Notes: generated by a model not told the origin, from the sequence alone. A stretch of DNA of 43,553 nucleotides from Marinilabiliales bacterium (GCA_002869315.1 PKTD01000167.1:1-43553); one strand, 5' to 3'; positions 19,954 to 30,158 are shown, numbered from the stretch's first letter. Program-made: numbers and translations.

Positions 19954-21585
19954 ATGTATAAGAATCTTGAGAGTGTGCCAAGAGCATATAATGAGCCGGT
20001 AAAATCTTATGCACCGGGTTCCCCTGAGAGGAAAGAACTAAAGGCAATGTTAGCGGAGTTAAAATCAAAGGAAATTGATATTCCTATGGTTATTGGTGGT
20101 AAACGAATTACAACTGATGATAAAATAAGAATACATCCTCCACACGACATAAAACATACTTTAGGGTATTTCCACAAGGGTGGTGAAGAGCATGTTACAA
20201 TGGCTATAAATGCTGCCCTGGAAGCTTCAAAAAAGTGGGCTAAAATGCCTTGGGAACATCGCGCAGCAATTTTTTTAAGAGCAGCAGATTTACTTTCAGG
20301 TCCTTATAGAGCCAGAATTAATGCAGCAACTATGTTGGGGCAATCGAAAACTGCACACCAGGCAGAGATTGATGCAGCATGCGAACTTGCTGATTTCTTT
20401 AGATTCAATGTTCAGTATATGACTGAGATTTATGCTCAGCAGCCAAATTCCGACAAAACTATCTGGAACCGTTTAGAATATCGTCCTTTGGAAGGTTTTG
20501 TTTATGCTCTTACTCCATTTAACTTCACCTCAATAGCCGGTAACTTACAAACTGCTCCTGCAATGATGGGTAATGTTGTAGTTTGGAAGTGTTCCAATAC
20601 ACAGGTATATTCAGCCAAAGTATTAATGGATCTATTTGAAGAAGCAGGTGTTCCTGACGGAGTAATAAACCTTGTTTTTGTATCAGGTCCTGTTGGAGGT
20701 AAAGTAGTAATGGATCATCCTGATTTCGCTGGTTTCCACTTCACAGGTTCTACAGGAGTTTTCCAACAGATTTGGAAGACCATAGGAACTAATATTGCCA
20801 AGTATAAAACATATCCTCGCATTGTTGGTGAAACAGGAGGAAAAGACTTTGTTTTAGCACATAAATCATCAAATGCCAAACAGGTTGCAACAGCCTTGTT
20901 AAGAGGTGCTTTTGAATTCCAGGGACAAAAATGTTCAGCTGCTTCAAGAGCATATATACCTGATAATATTTGGAATGATGTTAAAGACCATCTTATCAGT
21001 GAACTTAAAACTGTTAAAATGGGTGATGTTGAAGATTTCTCAAATTTCATGGGAGCAGTAATCGACAAACCTAGTTTTGATAAACTTTCTATGTTCATCG
21101 ATAATGCTAAGAAAGATTCTGAGACAGAGATTATCTTTGGCGGTGGTCACGATGACAGCGTAGGTTATTTCATTGAGCCAACTGTAATATTAACAACTGA
21201 CCCTCATTATATTACAATGGAAGAAGAGTTATTTGGTCCGGTTCTTACAATATATGTTTACGAAGCAGACAAATGGGGAGAAACATTGGAATTAGTTGAT
21301 ACAACTTCTCCATATGCATTAACAGGTGCCATCTTCTCGAACGACAGATACGCTACCGACTGTGCAGTTGATTATTTGTCACAAGCAGCAGGAAACTTCT
21401 ATATTAATGATAAACCAACCGGAGCAGTTGTTGGACAGCAGCCATTCGGCGGTGCAAGAGCATCCGGAACAAATGATAAAGCAGGATCATACTTAAACAT
21501 GATTCGCTGGACATCTCCTAGAACTATCAAGGAAAACTTTAATCCTCCTACTGATTATCGTTATCCTTTTATGTGTGAAGAATAA
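19954..21585 (+). CDS. pruA: L-glutamate gamma-semialdehyde (1-pyrroline-5-carboxylate) dehydrogenase
   Basis: 543 aa; ALTPFNFTSIAGNLQTAPAMMGNVVVWK, FTGSTGVF, GETGGKDFVLAH, RGAFEFQGQKCSAASRAYIP, PFGGARASGTNDKAG. Confidence 0.96.
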   Translation: MYKNLESVPRAYNEPVKSYAPGSPERKELKAMLAELKSKEIDIPMVIGGKRITTDDKIRIHPPHDIKHTLGYFHKGGEEHVTMAINAALEASKKWAKMPWEHRAAIFLRAADLLSGPYRARINAATMLGQSKTAHQAEIDAACELADFFRFNVQYMTEIYAQQPNSDKTIWNRLEYRPLEGFVYALTPFNFTSIAGNLQTAPAMMGNVVVWKCSNTQVYSAKVLMDLFEEAGVPDGVINLVFVSGPVGGKVVMDHPDFAGFHFTGSTGVFQQIWKTIGTNIAKYKTYPRIVGETGGKDFVLAHKSSNAKQVATALLRGAFEFQGQKCSAASRAYIPDNIWNDVKDHLISELKTVKMGDVEDFSNFMGAVIDKPSFDKLSMFIDNAKKDSETEIIFGGGHDDSVGYFIEPTVILTTDPHYITMEEELFGPVLTIYVYEADKWGETLELVDTTSPYALTGAIFSNDRYATDCAVDYLSQAAGNFYINDKPTGAVVGQQPFGGARASGTNDKAGSYLNMIRWTSPRTIKENFNPPTDYRYPFMCEE

Positions 21586-21607
21586 AATAAATACATAAAA
21601 ACAATCA

Positions 21608-21637
21608 AATCCCCTTGTTATCAAGGGGATTTTTTTA
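21608..21637. terminator. Bidirectional terminator between pruA and the transporter
   Basis: AATCCCCTTG-TTAT-CAAGGGGATT followed by T-run. Confidence 0.85.
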
Positions 21638-21638
21638 T

Positions 21639-22928
21639 TTAATCTAATTCCTTTTTAAAAGTTTCAGGAATAAATAAGGCTGTTATTATTGCTATAACAC
21701 AAGTCGCAATAAGATAATAGGCGGGCATCCATACGTCTCCACCACTAACTTTTACCAGCCAGGTACAAATTAAAGGAGTAGTTCCTCCGAATAATGCTAA
21801 CGAAAAATTATAACTAACAGAAAGCCCTGTATATCTAACATTTGCAGGAAAAGCCTCTGTCATTAATGCAGGCATAACTGCCTGAAACATAGCCTCCAGC
21901 AAACTAAAAACCAGCATTGACATTAAAATGGCCATAAAAGTATTTTCAAACATTAATCCAAATAATGGATAAGTAAGTGCTACAAAACCTATTAAGGAAA
22001 TTAACAAAACCGGCTTCCTTCCAATTTTATCAGTTAAAATACCGAAAAGCGGAATCAATAGCATTAATACTATCAGCGCAATAGTATGGGCCGAAAGTGC
22101 ATCATCGAGTTTAACATTATGAAATGTATGTAAATAGGAAGGTAGAAAAATGAAAATCAGATAAACAGAAACTCCAAAGCCCCAACTCAACAACATAACT
22201 TTTAGGGCTTGCATTTTATGGTTTGCCCAGAATTCAGCCAAAGGAGTTTTTTGTGACTTGTTTTTTTCCTTCATTTTTTCAAAATGTTCATCATCGCTAA
22301 GACCTCTCCTGAAATAAAGTCCAACAACTCCAATAACAGCGCCAAATAAGAATGGGATTCTCCATCCATAATCATGTAATTCGGCAGTACTTAAAACTGA
22401 AGTAACTATTGAGGCTAGTCCGGAGCCCAGTAACATTCCCCCAAACACTCCAAAAGTAGACCAACTTCCAAAAAATCCTCTTTTATTTTTAGGTGCTCTT
22501 TCAACCAGAAAAGAAATTGAACCTGTAAACTCTCCACCCACACTTAAACCCTGTAACAGCCTTAATGCAATCAACAAAAGTGCTGAATACCAGCCTATTT
22601 GCTCATATGTAGGGAGAAATGCAATGAGGGTAGTTGGAATTGCCATCATCATAACTGAAATCAATAGAGCCTTTTTTCTACCACTTCTGTCTCCTATATG
22701 ACCGAATATAACACCTCCCAGAGGGCGCATTAGGTAACCGGCCGCAAATACACCAAATGCAGATATGAGTTGTACTACTTTATCCTCATCAGGAAAAAAC
22801 TGGGAACCTATAACTGTGGCAAAAAAGCCATAAACAGTAAAATCGTACCATTCGAGTATATTACCTGACAGACCGGCAAATAATGATTTTTTATCAATCT
22901 TTGTGGAAGGAACTGTGTTTTTCATCAT
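21639..22928 (-). CDS. MFS transporter, metabolite:H+ symporter (ProP-like)
   Basis: FAGLSGNILEWYDFTVYGFFATVIGSQFFP; GYLMRPLGGVIFGHIGDRSGRKKAL; convergent with pruA. Confidence 0.92.
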   Translation of the reverse strand: MMKNTVPSTKIDKKSLFAGLSGNILEWYDFTVYGFFATVIGSQFFPDEDKVVQLISAFGVFAAGYLMRPLGGVIFGHIGDRSGRKKALLISVMMMAIPTTLIAFLPTYEQIGWYSALLLIALRLLQGLSVGGEFTGSISFLVERAPKNKRGFFGSWSTFGVFGGMLLGSGLASIVTSVLSTAELHDYGWRIPFLFGAVIGVVGLYFRRGLSDDEHFEKMKEKNKSQKTPLAEFWANHKMQALKVMLLSWGFGVSVYLIFIFLPSYLHTFHNVKLDDALSAHTIALIVLMLLIPLFGILTDKIGRKPVLLISLIGFVALTYPLFGLMFENTFMAILMSMLVFSLLEAMFQAVMPALMTEAFPANVRYTGLSVSYNFSLALFGGTTPLICTWLVKVSGGDVWMPAYYLIATCVIAIITALFIPETFKKELD

Positions 22929-23020
22929 TTATTCTTTTTAAGGAATAAAGATAAAAATATATTCTATCAAAATTAGGGTTCCTGGAATTCAGTAATAATA
23001 AGATAATATTTATCAGTAAG

Positions 23021-23245
23021 TTATAATGGATCTTGCTGTCCTAATATCTTCTTCTTCTTCTGTTTAATTATATATTTTTTTCTTACAGGTGTAGTTTTGG
23101 TACTAACTGGGTCGATACTACTCTGACTACGATTAGCCCTGTACTTGTGTTTTGACATTCCATTAGAACATGCTGAAATACTGATAGCAAAAACTAAAAC
23201 TATAATTGAGATGAAAAATTTTCTGGACAACTTCATTTTAATCAC
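23021..23245 (-). CDS. Small lysine-rich lipoprotein
   Basis: 74 aa; signal peptide with lipobox SISAC then basic tail. Confidence 0.6.
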   Translation of the reverse strand: MIKMKLSRKFFISIIVLVFAISISACSNGMSKHKYRANRSQSSIDPVSTKTTPVRKKYIIKQKKKKILGQQDPL

Positions 23246-23483
23246 TTTTATCGATTTTGATTGGGCCGCTAATTTATTAAATTTTTAAACATACCTAACT
23301 GACAACTTCTTTTTTTTATTCGTTGCAAGAATAAACTTTTTTAAAAACTTATCTGGCAATGCTTACATAGTTAGATTCTCCAATTGCGGAAACAAATAAA
23401 AATAGGCAAAATAAAATTTTTAATCAGCAAATCATAATCCAAATAAAGCTTTTAAATCAGGTTCAACATTTGAAAAAAAAACC

Positions 23484-23492
23484 TACATTTGC
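23484..23492 (+). promoter_or_regulatory. Candidate promoter -7 element for the cobalamin operon
   Basis: TACATTTGC (TAnnTTTGY) immediately upstream of the riboswitch. Confidence 0.5.
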
Positions 23493-23499
23493 ATCAATG

Positions 23500-23672
23500 T
23501 AATGGTGCCAATACTGCATGACCATGCAGTTGGCCTAACAGGGAAACAGGTGTGAATCCTGTACAGTTCCCGCTGCTGTAAGCTCAGTAATGCTTTCGAA
23601 ACCTCGGTCACTTTTTCCTTAAAGGAATTGGGAAGGCCTCGAAAGTTGAGTAAGTCAGAAGACCTGCCAATA
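23500..23672 (+). ncRNA. Cobalamin (B12) riboswitch
   Basis: Conserved AATGGTGCC... CAGGGAAACAGGTGTGAATCCTGTACAGTTCCCGCTGCTGTAAGCTC ... GTCAGAAGACCTGCC. Confidence 0.96.
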
Positions 23673-23743
23673 CATATTTTTTATCAAAGCTTTCGGGATA
23701 ATAGCTTGGTGATGTTAAAAAGCATTCCATAATTTTCTTCCTG

Positions 23744-23794
23744 AAAAGTTTTGAGGCTAGTTAAATTATTTAATAATACCTTAAAACTTTTTTT
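23744..23794 (+). terminator. Terminator-like hairpin of the riboswitch expression platform, ending at the start codon
   Basis: AAAAGTTTTGAGG pairs with CCTTAAAACTTTT (one G-U) followed by T-run immediately before ATG at 23795. Confidence 0.6.
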
Positions 23795-25054
23795 ATGAAA
23801 AAGAATTACATTTTTAAACTGATACTGATATTATTCACAGTATTAGCAATAGGCGTAAAAGCGCAAACAACTTACACAAACCAGCTAATAATTGTCAACG
23901 GCGGGGTCTTTAGCGACCCGGATGATTTTGTTACAGTAAGCTCGTTCAACCCTGAAACACAAACAATTTCAGAAGTGGCTACAATTTATACCCAGTCAGT
24001 CCAGGATGTTATAATTATTGACAATTTTGCCTATGTTGCTGCTCAGGATTCGATTGTAAAAATCAATATTGACACTTATGAAAAAGTAGCTTCTGTGAGT
24101 GCTATAGGTATTAACCAACTGGCTAGCGATGGTAATATATTACTTGCTTCATTTTGGTATCCTGTAACTGAAAATTTCGTTAGAATATTTTCATTGGATG
24201 ATCTGACTTTACAAGCAAACATTAGTGAAATTTCAGGTGATGCAGCCGATTTTTTAATTCATGACGGGATTGCATTAGTTGCTGTCCCCGGAGCCTACGG
24301 AAGTACAAGTGGCAAAGTGGCTTCCATAGATATAGCTGAAGGAGTTTTACTTTCAGAAGATGATTATGGTGAATTCTATAGCGGAATTGGTTTTTTTGGC
24401 TTTCACAATGATGTTGTAACCACCTTTATGACAACAGCCTGGGGTGAAACAACAACAAATATTGGCACTTTTGATGATGGAGGCAATATTATTGAACAGT
24501 TTACAATTGAAGATGCGAGTCTAGCCAAAACTGCGGGACAACATCAACAAATTATGTATCTGGAATTGAATAACGGAATTTCAGAATACAATCTTATAAG
24601 CAATAGTGAAAACGCCATTATTGATGCCTTAGATGAAAGCATAGCAAGTTCAGTAGTAGATACTATAAATAACTTGTTTTATATTACTACTACAGATTAT
24701 TTTTCATTTGGATCTGGATATATTTACAATTTCGATGGTACACAAACAGGCACTTTCGAAGCAGGAATCTCAGCCCAGGCTATTGCTATTGACTATCGTA
24801 CGGTAACATCTACCATTGAAAACATTATCACGGATATTTCAGTTTTCCCTAATCCATCATCGGATTTTATTAGTATCAAAACTAATGGATATGAAACTTT
24901 CAACCATATCGAAGTAATTGATAATACGGGCAGGAAGGTTTTAACAGTTTCCAACTCAAACAAATTAGATATCAGAGCCTTAAACAATGGTTTATACTTT
25001 TTAATTGCCAAAAGCAATGAGAAAGTATTTTCTTCCAGATTTATTAAAAACTGA
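23795..25054 (+). CDS. Secreted beta-propeller-like protein with T9SS type A sorting domain, B12-regulated
   Basis: Signal peptide; repeated propeller-like strands; C-terminus ISVFPNPSSDFISIKT...LYFLIAKSNEKVFSSRFIKN. Confidence 0.8.
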   Translation: MKKNYIFKLILILFTVLAIGVKAQTTYTNQLIIVNGGVFSDPDDFVTVSSFNPETQTISEVATIYTQSVQDVIIIDNFAYVAAQDSIVKINIDTYEKVASVSAIGINQLASDGNILLASFWYPVTENFVRIFSLDDLTLQANISEISGDAADFLIHDGIALVAVPGAYGSTSGKVASIDIAEGVLLSEDDYGEFYSGIGFFGFHNDVVTTFMTTAWGETTTNIGTFDDGGNIIEQFTIEDASLAKTAGQHQQIMYLELNNGISEYNLISNSENAIIDALDESIASSVVDTINNLFYITTTDYFSFGSGYIYNFDGTQTGTFEAGISAQAIAIDYRTVTSTIENIITDISVFPNPSSDFISIKTNGYETFNHIEVIDNTGRKVLTVSNSNKLDIRALNNGLYFLIAKSNEKVFSSRFIKN

Positions 25055-26061
25055 TGAAAAAACATAATTCAAATAAGATGATATGGCGTTTCCTGTTTTC
25101 GGGAAGTGTCATATTATTATTGTTCCTTCACTCTTCAATTTTTGCACAGTTTGCTCCTCCGGCAGGACAAGAAGGAAGCACAGCCATCGATGCTGACAGC
25201 AATATATTTGTAGCATGGGCAAATAATTGTGAAATCAATAGAGGTTTAATGGATATCAGCAATCCTGATTTAGGATTTGCATGGTATGGAGAATCTGAAT
25301 CTGCTATTGGTAAGGCTGATAATGATGTAGTTAGCCTTGGAGACGGAGGCTCGGCAATCATATATTTCGAAACACCAATAGTTAATGCAGAAGGGTTTGA
25401 CTTTGCAGTATTTGAAAATGCTTTCCTGGATGAATTTCTTGAACTGGCATTTGTGGAGGTAAGCACTGATGGGTTGAATTATCAAAGAATAAGCAATACC
25501 TCTAATACTCAGAACACAGAACAAATAGAAACATTTGGAGTTTTAAATGCTACACAAATTAATAATCTTGCAGGAAAATATCGCCAGGGTTATGGAACCC
25601 CTTTTGATTTATCCGATCTTGAAAGTACTGACAATATTGATTTACAGAAAATTCACTATATTAAGATAATTGATGTAATAGGCAGTATTGATGAGGATTA
25701 TGCTACTTACGATTCACAAGGAGACATTATTAATGACCCCTGGCCTACCCCTTTTGAAACTTCAGGTTTCGATTTAGATGCCATTGGTATAATTCATGAT
25801 TTAGAACATTTGGGAGTTGACAATTCATCCCATGAAACTGTAGCGATTTATCCTAATCCTTTTAAGGATTATATCAGTTTGTCTAATATTGAAATTGAAT
25901 CCAAAATATTGTTTTACGATTTAAATTCGAATTTGCTTCTTTCAAAAATTGCAAAAAAACATGATTTAAGAATTGAGATAAGTGATTTCCCAAAAGGAAT
26001 TATAATTATTAAAATAGTCGGCCAGGACTCAATTTATACTAAGAAATTATTTCATAATTAA
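25054..26061 (+). CDS. Secreted protein with T9SS C-terminal sorting domain, in the B12 operon
   Basis: FAPPAGQEGSTAIDADSNIFVAWANNCEINRG...FAVFENAF...FVEVSTDG; C-terminal VAIYPNPFKDYISLSN...; TGATG overlap with the upstream gene. Confidence 0.8.
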   Translation: MKKHNSNKMIWRFLFSGSVILLLFLHSSIFAQFAPPAGQEGSTAIDADSNIFVAWANNCEINRGLMDISNPDLGFAWYGESESAIGKADNDVVSLGDGGSAIIYFETPIVNAEGFDFAVFENAFLDEFLELAFVEVSTDGLNYQRISNTSNTQNTEQIETFGVLNATQINNLAGKYRQGYGTPFDLSDLESTDNIDLQKIHYIKIIDVIGSIDEDYATYDSQGDIINDPWPTPFETSGFDLDAIGIIHDLEHLGVDNSSHETVAIYPNPFKDYISLSNIEIESKILFYDLNSNLLLSKIAKKHDLRIEISDFPKGIIIIKIVGQDSIYTKKLFHN

Positions 26062-28016
26062 TGAAAAAAATCTCTTTCAAAATATTGCTATTTATCTGCA
26101 CGCTCATACCAACTATTAGCGTTGATGCTCAGATGATTTACGATACTCTTTTTTTGGATGAGATGATAATAAAATCCAACTATATTGATCATAACTCAAG
26201 TTTAAAAAGTCAGAAAATAGATACACTTTCAAAACGAAATTTAAACAACCTGAATTTAGGGGAGTTGTTGGGGGCAAACAGTCCGGTTTTTATAAAATCA
26301 TATGGAAAAGGAAGTCTGGCTACCGCATCTTTCAGAGGAACAGCAGCATCACATACCAAGGTGCTTTGGAATGGCTTCGAATTAAATTCACCCATGCTGG
26401 GACAGGTTGATCTTAGCCTTATTCCAAATACTTTTTTTGATGAAGTAAGTCTGGATTATGGAGGCAGTTCTCTGGAAAATACTGCAGGTGCGTTGGGCGG
26501 GGCAATCAATTTATCGTCTGGAATTTCCACAAAAAACATGTTTTGTATTAGCCAGTCAGTTGCCAGTTTCAATACTTATACAACAACAATTAATGGCAAT
26601 TTAAGTTTTGGCAAACTAAAATCTTCTACATCTGTATATTTAAACTCTTCAGAAAATTCATTCAAATTCTATAATAATGCCATAATACCCTCTGAATGGC
26701 AAAAACAGGAAAATGCATCATTTTTTAACAGAGGATTCGTACAGGAAATTGATTATCAAATTTCAGATTATCAATCTATAGGACTTAAAAACTGGACAGA
26801 ATGGGACTTTCGTGAAATACCCCAAATTATGAGTAATCAGTTGAGTGGAAATAATGAAGAAACACAAAACAACTTTAACTCCAGAACAATTTTAAACTAC
26901 AAATACCACAAATCGAAAACAATTTTTGAGGTAGATGCTGCATGGTTCTACAGCGATATAAATTATGTTTTAAAAACCACAACGGCTATTAATCATGATG
27001 ATACTGTAACTTACATTAACTCTACAAATTATTCAAATTCAGGTTTTTTGAAAGCCGGCTTTAGCCATAAATTCGCTAGAGGATGGAGCGTAAAATCTGA
27101 CCTGAGTTTTTCTAGGGATATTATTAACTCAAACAATTATGAGTCGCTGAAGACAAGAGAAAAATATGACTTCCTTTTTAAAATAAGTAAAGATTTCAAC
27201 AGTAGATATATTATAGATTTGATTTTACGACAACAATACGTCGATAATAAATTCAATCCTACCACACCATATCTAGGCTTTCTAATAAAACCAATTTCAA
27301 ATAGTGATTTGTTTTTAAGAATCTCGGCAAACATGAATTATAATTTGCCAAGTTTGAATGATCTTTATTGGTATCCTGGTGGCAATATTGAGTTACTTCC
27401 TGAAAAAGGAATACAAATGGATATTGGTTTTAACTATTCCAAATCTTTTACCAAAAAAATAAATATTGAACTGGACCTAAATTATTTTAACTCGGAAATT
27501 TCTAACTGGATACAATGGGTACCAGGAGATTATAGATATTGGACAGCCAGAAATATAGAGTTAGTTAAATCGCAAGGCATTGAAAGTAGTTTGAGTATTG
27601 ATGGAAATATGAATAAAATATTTTATAAACTTTCCATGCAATACGCATATACAAAATCTACCAATGAAAGCGAAAAAGCAGAGGAAGGAGGCTATGCGGG
27701 CCGCCAGCTAATATATGTTCCATTACATTCTGCCAATGTATTCTTGCATTTAAAATACAGGAATTTTGTTTTACACTGGAATTCCCGGTTTACCGGAGAA
27801 AGAAACACCTCATTGGATGAATCATCTAGTTACTCAAATACTCTGCCTGCATTCTCTGTAAGTAATGCTTCTCTTGGAAAAGAATTTAGATTAAACAAAT
27901 ATTCATTTGAATTAAAGTTCAAAATAAATAATATATTCAATAATAGTTACCAAACAATATTATGGCGCCCAATGCCGGGGACAAACTATGAGATCTCCTT
28001 ATCATTTAAGATATGA
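26061..28016 (+). CDS. btuB: TonB-dependent outer-membrane receptor, BtuB-like
   Basis: Plug domain (LGELLGANSPVFIKSYGKGSLATASFRGTAASHTKVLWNGFELNSPMLGQVDLSLIP), barrel to IN.SYQTILWRPMPGTNYEISLSFKI; under the cobalamin riboswitch. Confidence 0.85.
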   Translation: MKKISFKILLFICTLIPTISVDAQMIYDTLFLDEMIIKSNYIDHNSSLKSQKIDTLSKRNLNNLNLGELLGANSPVFIKSYGKGSLATASFRGTAASHTKVLWNGFELNSPMLGQVDLSLIPNTFFDEVSLDYGGSSLENTAGALGGAINLSSGISTKNMFCISQSVASFNTYTTTINGNLSFGKLKSSTSVYLNSSENSFKFYNNAIIPSEWQKQENASFFNRGFVQEIDYQISDYQSIGLKNWTEWDFREIPQIMSNQLSGNNEETQNNFNSRTILNYKYHKSKTIFEVDAAWFYSDINYVLKTTTAINHDDTVTYINSTNYSNSGFLKAGFSHKFARGWSVKSDLSFSRDIINSNNYESLKTREKYDFLFKISKDFNSRYIIDLILRQQYVDNKFNPTTPYLGFLIKPISNSDLFLRISANMNYNLPSLNDLYWYPGGNIELLPEKGIQMDIGFNYSKSFTKKINIELDLNYFNSEISNWIQWVPGDYRYWTARNIELVKSQGIESSLSIDGNMNKIFYKLSMQYAYTKSTNESEKAEEGGYAGRQLIYVPLHSANVFLHLKYRNFVLHWNSRFTGERNTSLDESSSYSNTLPAFSVSNASLGKEFRLNKYSFELKFKINNIFNNSYQTILWRPMPGTNYEISLSFKI

Positions 28017-28033
28017 ATCAAATTTTAAACATT

Positions 28034-29092
28034 ATGAAAATTAATTCAATATTATTATTTTTAATTATCATGATAATAATCAGCACTTTTACTTCATGTA
28101 AAAAGGATGAGCCCCATATTGAAGTAACTGAATTTAAAAATGCATTATTTATTATTAATGAAGGTAATTTCACAACCGGAAACTCCTCCCTCACATATTA
28201 TAATCGTGAGACTTCAGAAACCATTCAAAATGTGTTTTTCAGAAAAAATAATGCCCCTTTAGGGGATGTTGCATATAGTATTTCCATCGATAACGAAAGT
28301 ATATATCTTGTAGTAAATAATTCGCATACCATATATAAAACAGACAAAAATACAGGAATATATCAGGGGAAAATCGACAATTTGACTTCGCCCCGCTACC
28401 TGCTAAAAGTTAATGACAGTATTGCATTTGTAAGCGATCTTTACGAAAATAATATTACGATGATTAATACTAAAAAGATGTCTGTTTCTAATAAACTAGA
28501 TATCGGAAGAACCTATCAAAATTTAATAAAAGTGGGAAAGCAGATTTTCATAACTAACTGGTCGGCTTTCAATAAGGATAAAGAAAATAATATGTTGATG
28601 ATAATTGATACTGAAAGTATGCAATTGACAGACTCTATACAAATCGGCACAGAACCTAACAGCATAGTAAAAGATAAAAATGACAACTTATGGATTTTAT
28701 GCAGTGGTGGTTTCATGAATGAACAAAAGCCATCCCTGTGGAAAATTGATCCGGTAAATAAACAAATATTAAATAAAATTGAATTTAGCGACATAACTAC
28801 ATCCCCAACCAATCTATGTATTAATCCTGCGGGTGATTCATTATATTATTTAAATAGGGATGTTTATAAAATGAGTATAACGGAAAGTAGCATACCTCAA
28901 AATTTCTTTGTTAAACAAGAGGAAAATATAAACTTCTATTCTCTGGCCATTAGCCCTGAAAACCAAATATTTATTGGTGATGCTAACGATTATAATAGAA
29001 ATGGAGAAATATACCGATACTCTTCTGGCGGAAACCTTATATATCAATTTGAAGCAGGAATAATTCCGGGTAACATGGCTTTTATGGATTAA
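28034..29092 (+). CDS. Surface lipoprotein with beta-propeller (DUF5074/YncE-like), BtuG-like
   Basis: Lipobox STFTSC; propeller motif repeats (ALFIINEGNFTTGNSSLTYYN...). ORF-track start 28013; the 28034 Met better fits the signal peptide. Confidence 0.8.
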   Translation: MKINSILLFLIIMIIISTFTSCKKDEPHIEVTEFKNALFIINEGNFTTGNSSLTYYNRETSETIQNVFFRKNNAPLGDVAYSISIDNESIYLVVNNSHTIYKTDKNTGIYQGKIDNLTSPRYLLKVNDSIAFVSDLYENNITMINTKKMSVSNKLDIGRTYQNLIKVGKQIFITNWSAFNKDKENNMLMIIDTESMQLTDSIQIGTEPNSIVKDKNDNLWILCSGGFMNEQKPSLWKIDPVNKQILNKIEFSDITTSPTNLCINPAGDSLYYLNRDVYKMSITESSIPQNFFVKQEENINFYSLAISPENQIFIGDANDYNRNGEIYRYSSGGNLIYQFEAGIIPGNMAFMD

Positions 29093-29132
29093 TCCTTAAT
29101 TTTAAAAGCCTACCTTTGCAAAAAGCACATCC

Positions 29133-29585
29133 ATGAATAAATTAGAAATAAAAGAGCAGTTACTGGCAAAATGCATAGAGCAGCAGATGCAATCTATTGA
29201 AGATTTGCAGAAAGAAATGGATGAGGCCCAGAGAATGTCTAACGAATATGGCCAGCCGAAAGATCGCTATGATGCATTCAGAACTAAATTATTGCGTCAA
29301 AAAGACATGTACGCACAGCAGCAAGCAAAGGCAATTCTTGTGCTAAACACATTGAAGAAAATTCCTTTAAAAGAAGAACTAAACAAAGTTGAGTTTGGAG
29401 CTGTAGTTATTACAAATAAGCAGAATCTTTTCATTTCTGCAGGATTGGGAAAAATAGAGTTAAAAGGTAAAATATATTTCGCCATCTCTCCTCAGGTACC
29501 AATATTTAATGCCTTGGCGAACAAAACCATAGGAGAAGAAATTGTTTTTAATTCAAATAAATTTATCATTTCTGATATTTTTTAA
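29133..29585 (+). CDS. GreA/GreB-like domain protein
   Basis: N-terminal coiled coil followed by VEFGAVVITNKQNLFISAGLGKIELKGKIYFAISPQVPIFNALANKTIGEEIVFN, resembling GreA/B C-terminal fold. Confidence 0.5.
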   Translation: MNKLEIKEQLLAKCIEQQMQSIEDLQKEMDEAQRMSNEYGQPKDRYDAFRTKLLRQKDMYAQQQAKAILVLNTLKKIPLKEELNKVEFGAVVITNKQNLFISAGLGKIELKGKIYFAISPQVPIFNALANKTIGEEIVFNSNKFIISDIF

Positions 29586-29693
29586 CAGAACCTTAGCAAT
29601 TAATCCTAAGTACAAAAGACAGTTTTTATCATTTATTAAAATTTACAAATGACAATAAATTGTATTTTTGTTGAAAATTTTAAATTTAAATTA

Positions 29694-30110
29694 ATGGGAA
29701 GTAAAGTAAACGTAAACTGGTCAGGAAACATGGCCTTCGAAGCTGATGTAAACAATTATAAAATTAAACTGGATGCACATCCTGAGGTTGGTGGACAGAA
29801 TACAGGTCCAACACCAAAGCCTTTAACATTGGTATCTTTGGGAGGTTGTACAGGAATGGATGTAATTTCAATACTTAAAAAAATGAGAGTTGAACCATCA
29901 GACTTTAATATTGAAGTTGACGGTGAATTAACTGAAGAGCATCCAAAATATTATCATAAAATCCATATTAAATACAGCTTTAAAGGTGATAATTTACCAA
30001 TGGAAAAACTTGAAAAAGCTGTTACACTATCACAGGACAGATATTGTGGTGTTAGTGAGTTACTCAGAGGTAAAGCAGAAATTACACATGAAATTGTAAT
30101 TGAAGACTAA
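29694..30110 (+). CDS. OsmC family protein
   Basis: GGQNTGPTPKPLTLVSLGGCTGMDVISILKKMRV...DRYCGVSELLRGKAEI; two conserved Cys. Start moved from 29649 because a TATTTTTGT promoter element lies at 29663-29671. Confidence 0.9.
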   Translation: MGSKVNVNWSGNMAFEADVNNYKIKLDAHPEVGGQNTGPTPKPLTLVSLGGCTGMDVISILKKMRVEPSDFNIEVDGELTEEHPKYYHKIHIKYSFKGDNLPMEKLEKAVTLSQDRYCGVSELLRGKAEITHEIVIED

Positions 30111-30119
30111 CAAGCTAAG

Positions 30120-30148
30120 CGTTTCTGTTCAATATGAAACGTTTTTTT
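30120..30148 (+). terminator. Rho-independent terminator after osmC-like gene
   Basis: CGTTTC-tgttcaatat-GAAACG followed by TTTTTTT. Confidence 0.65.
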
Positions 30149-30158
30149 ATTCTATGCC

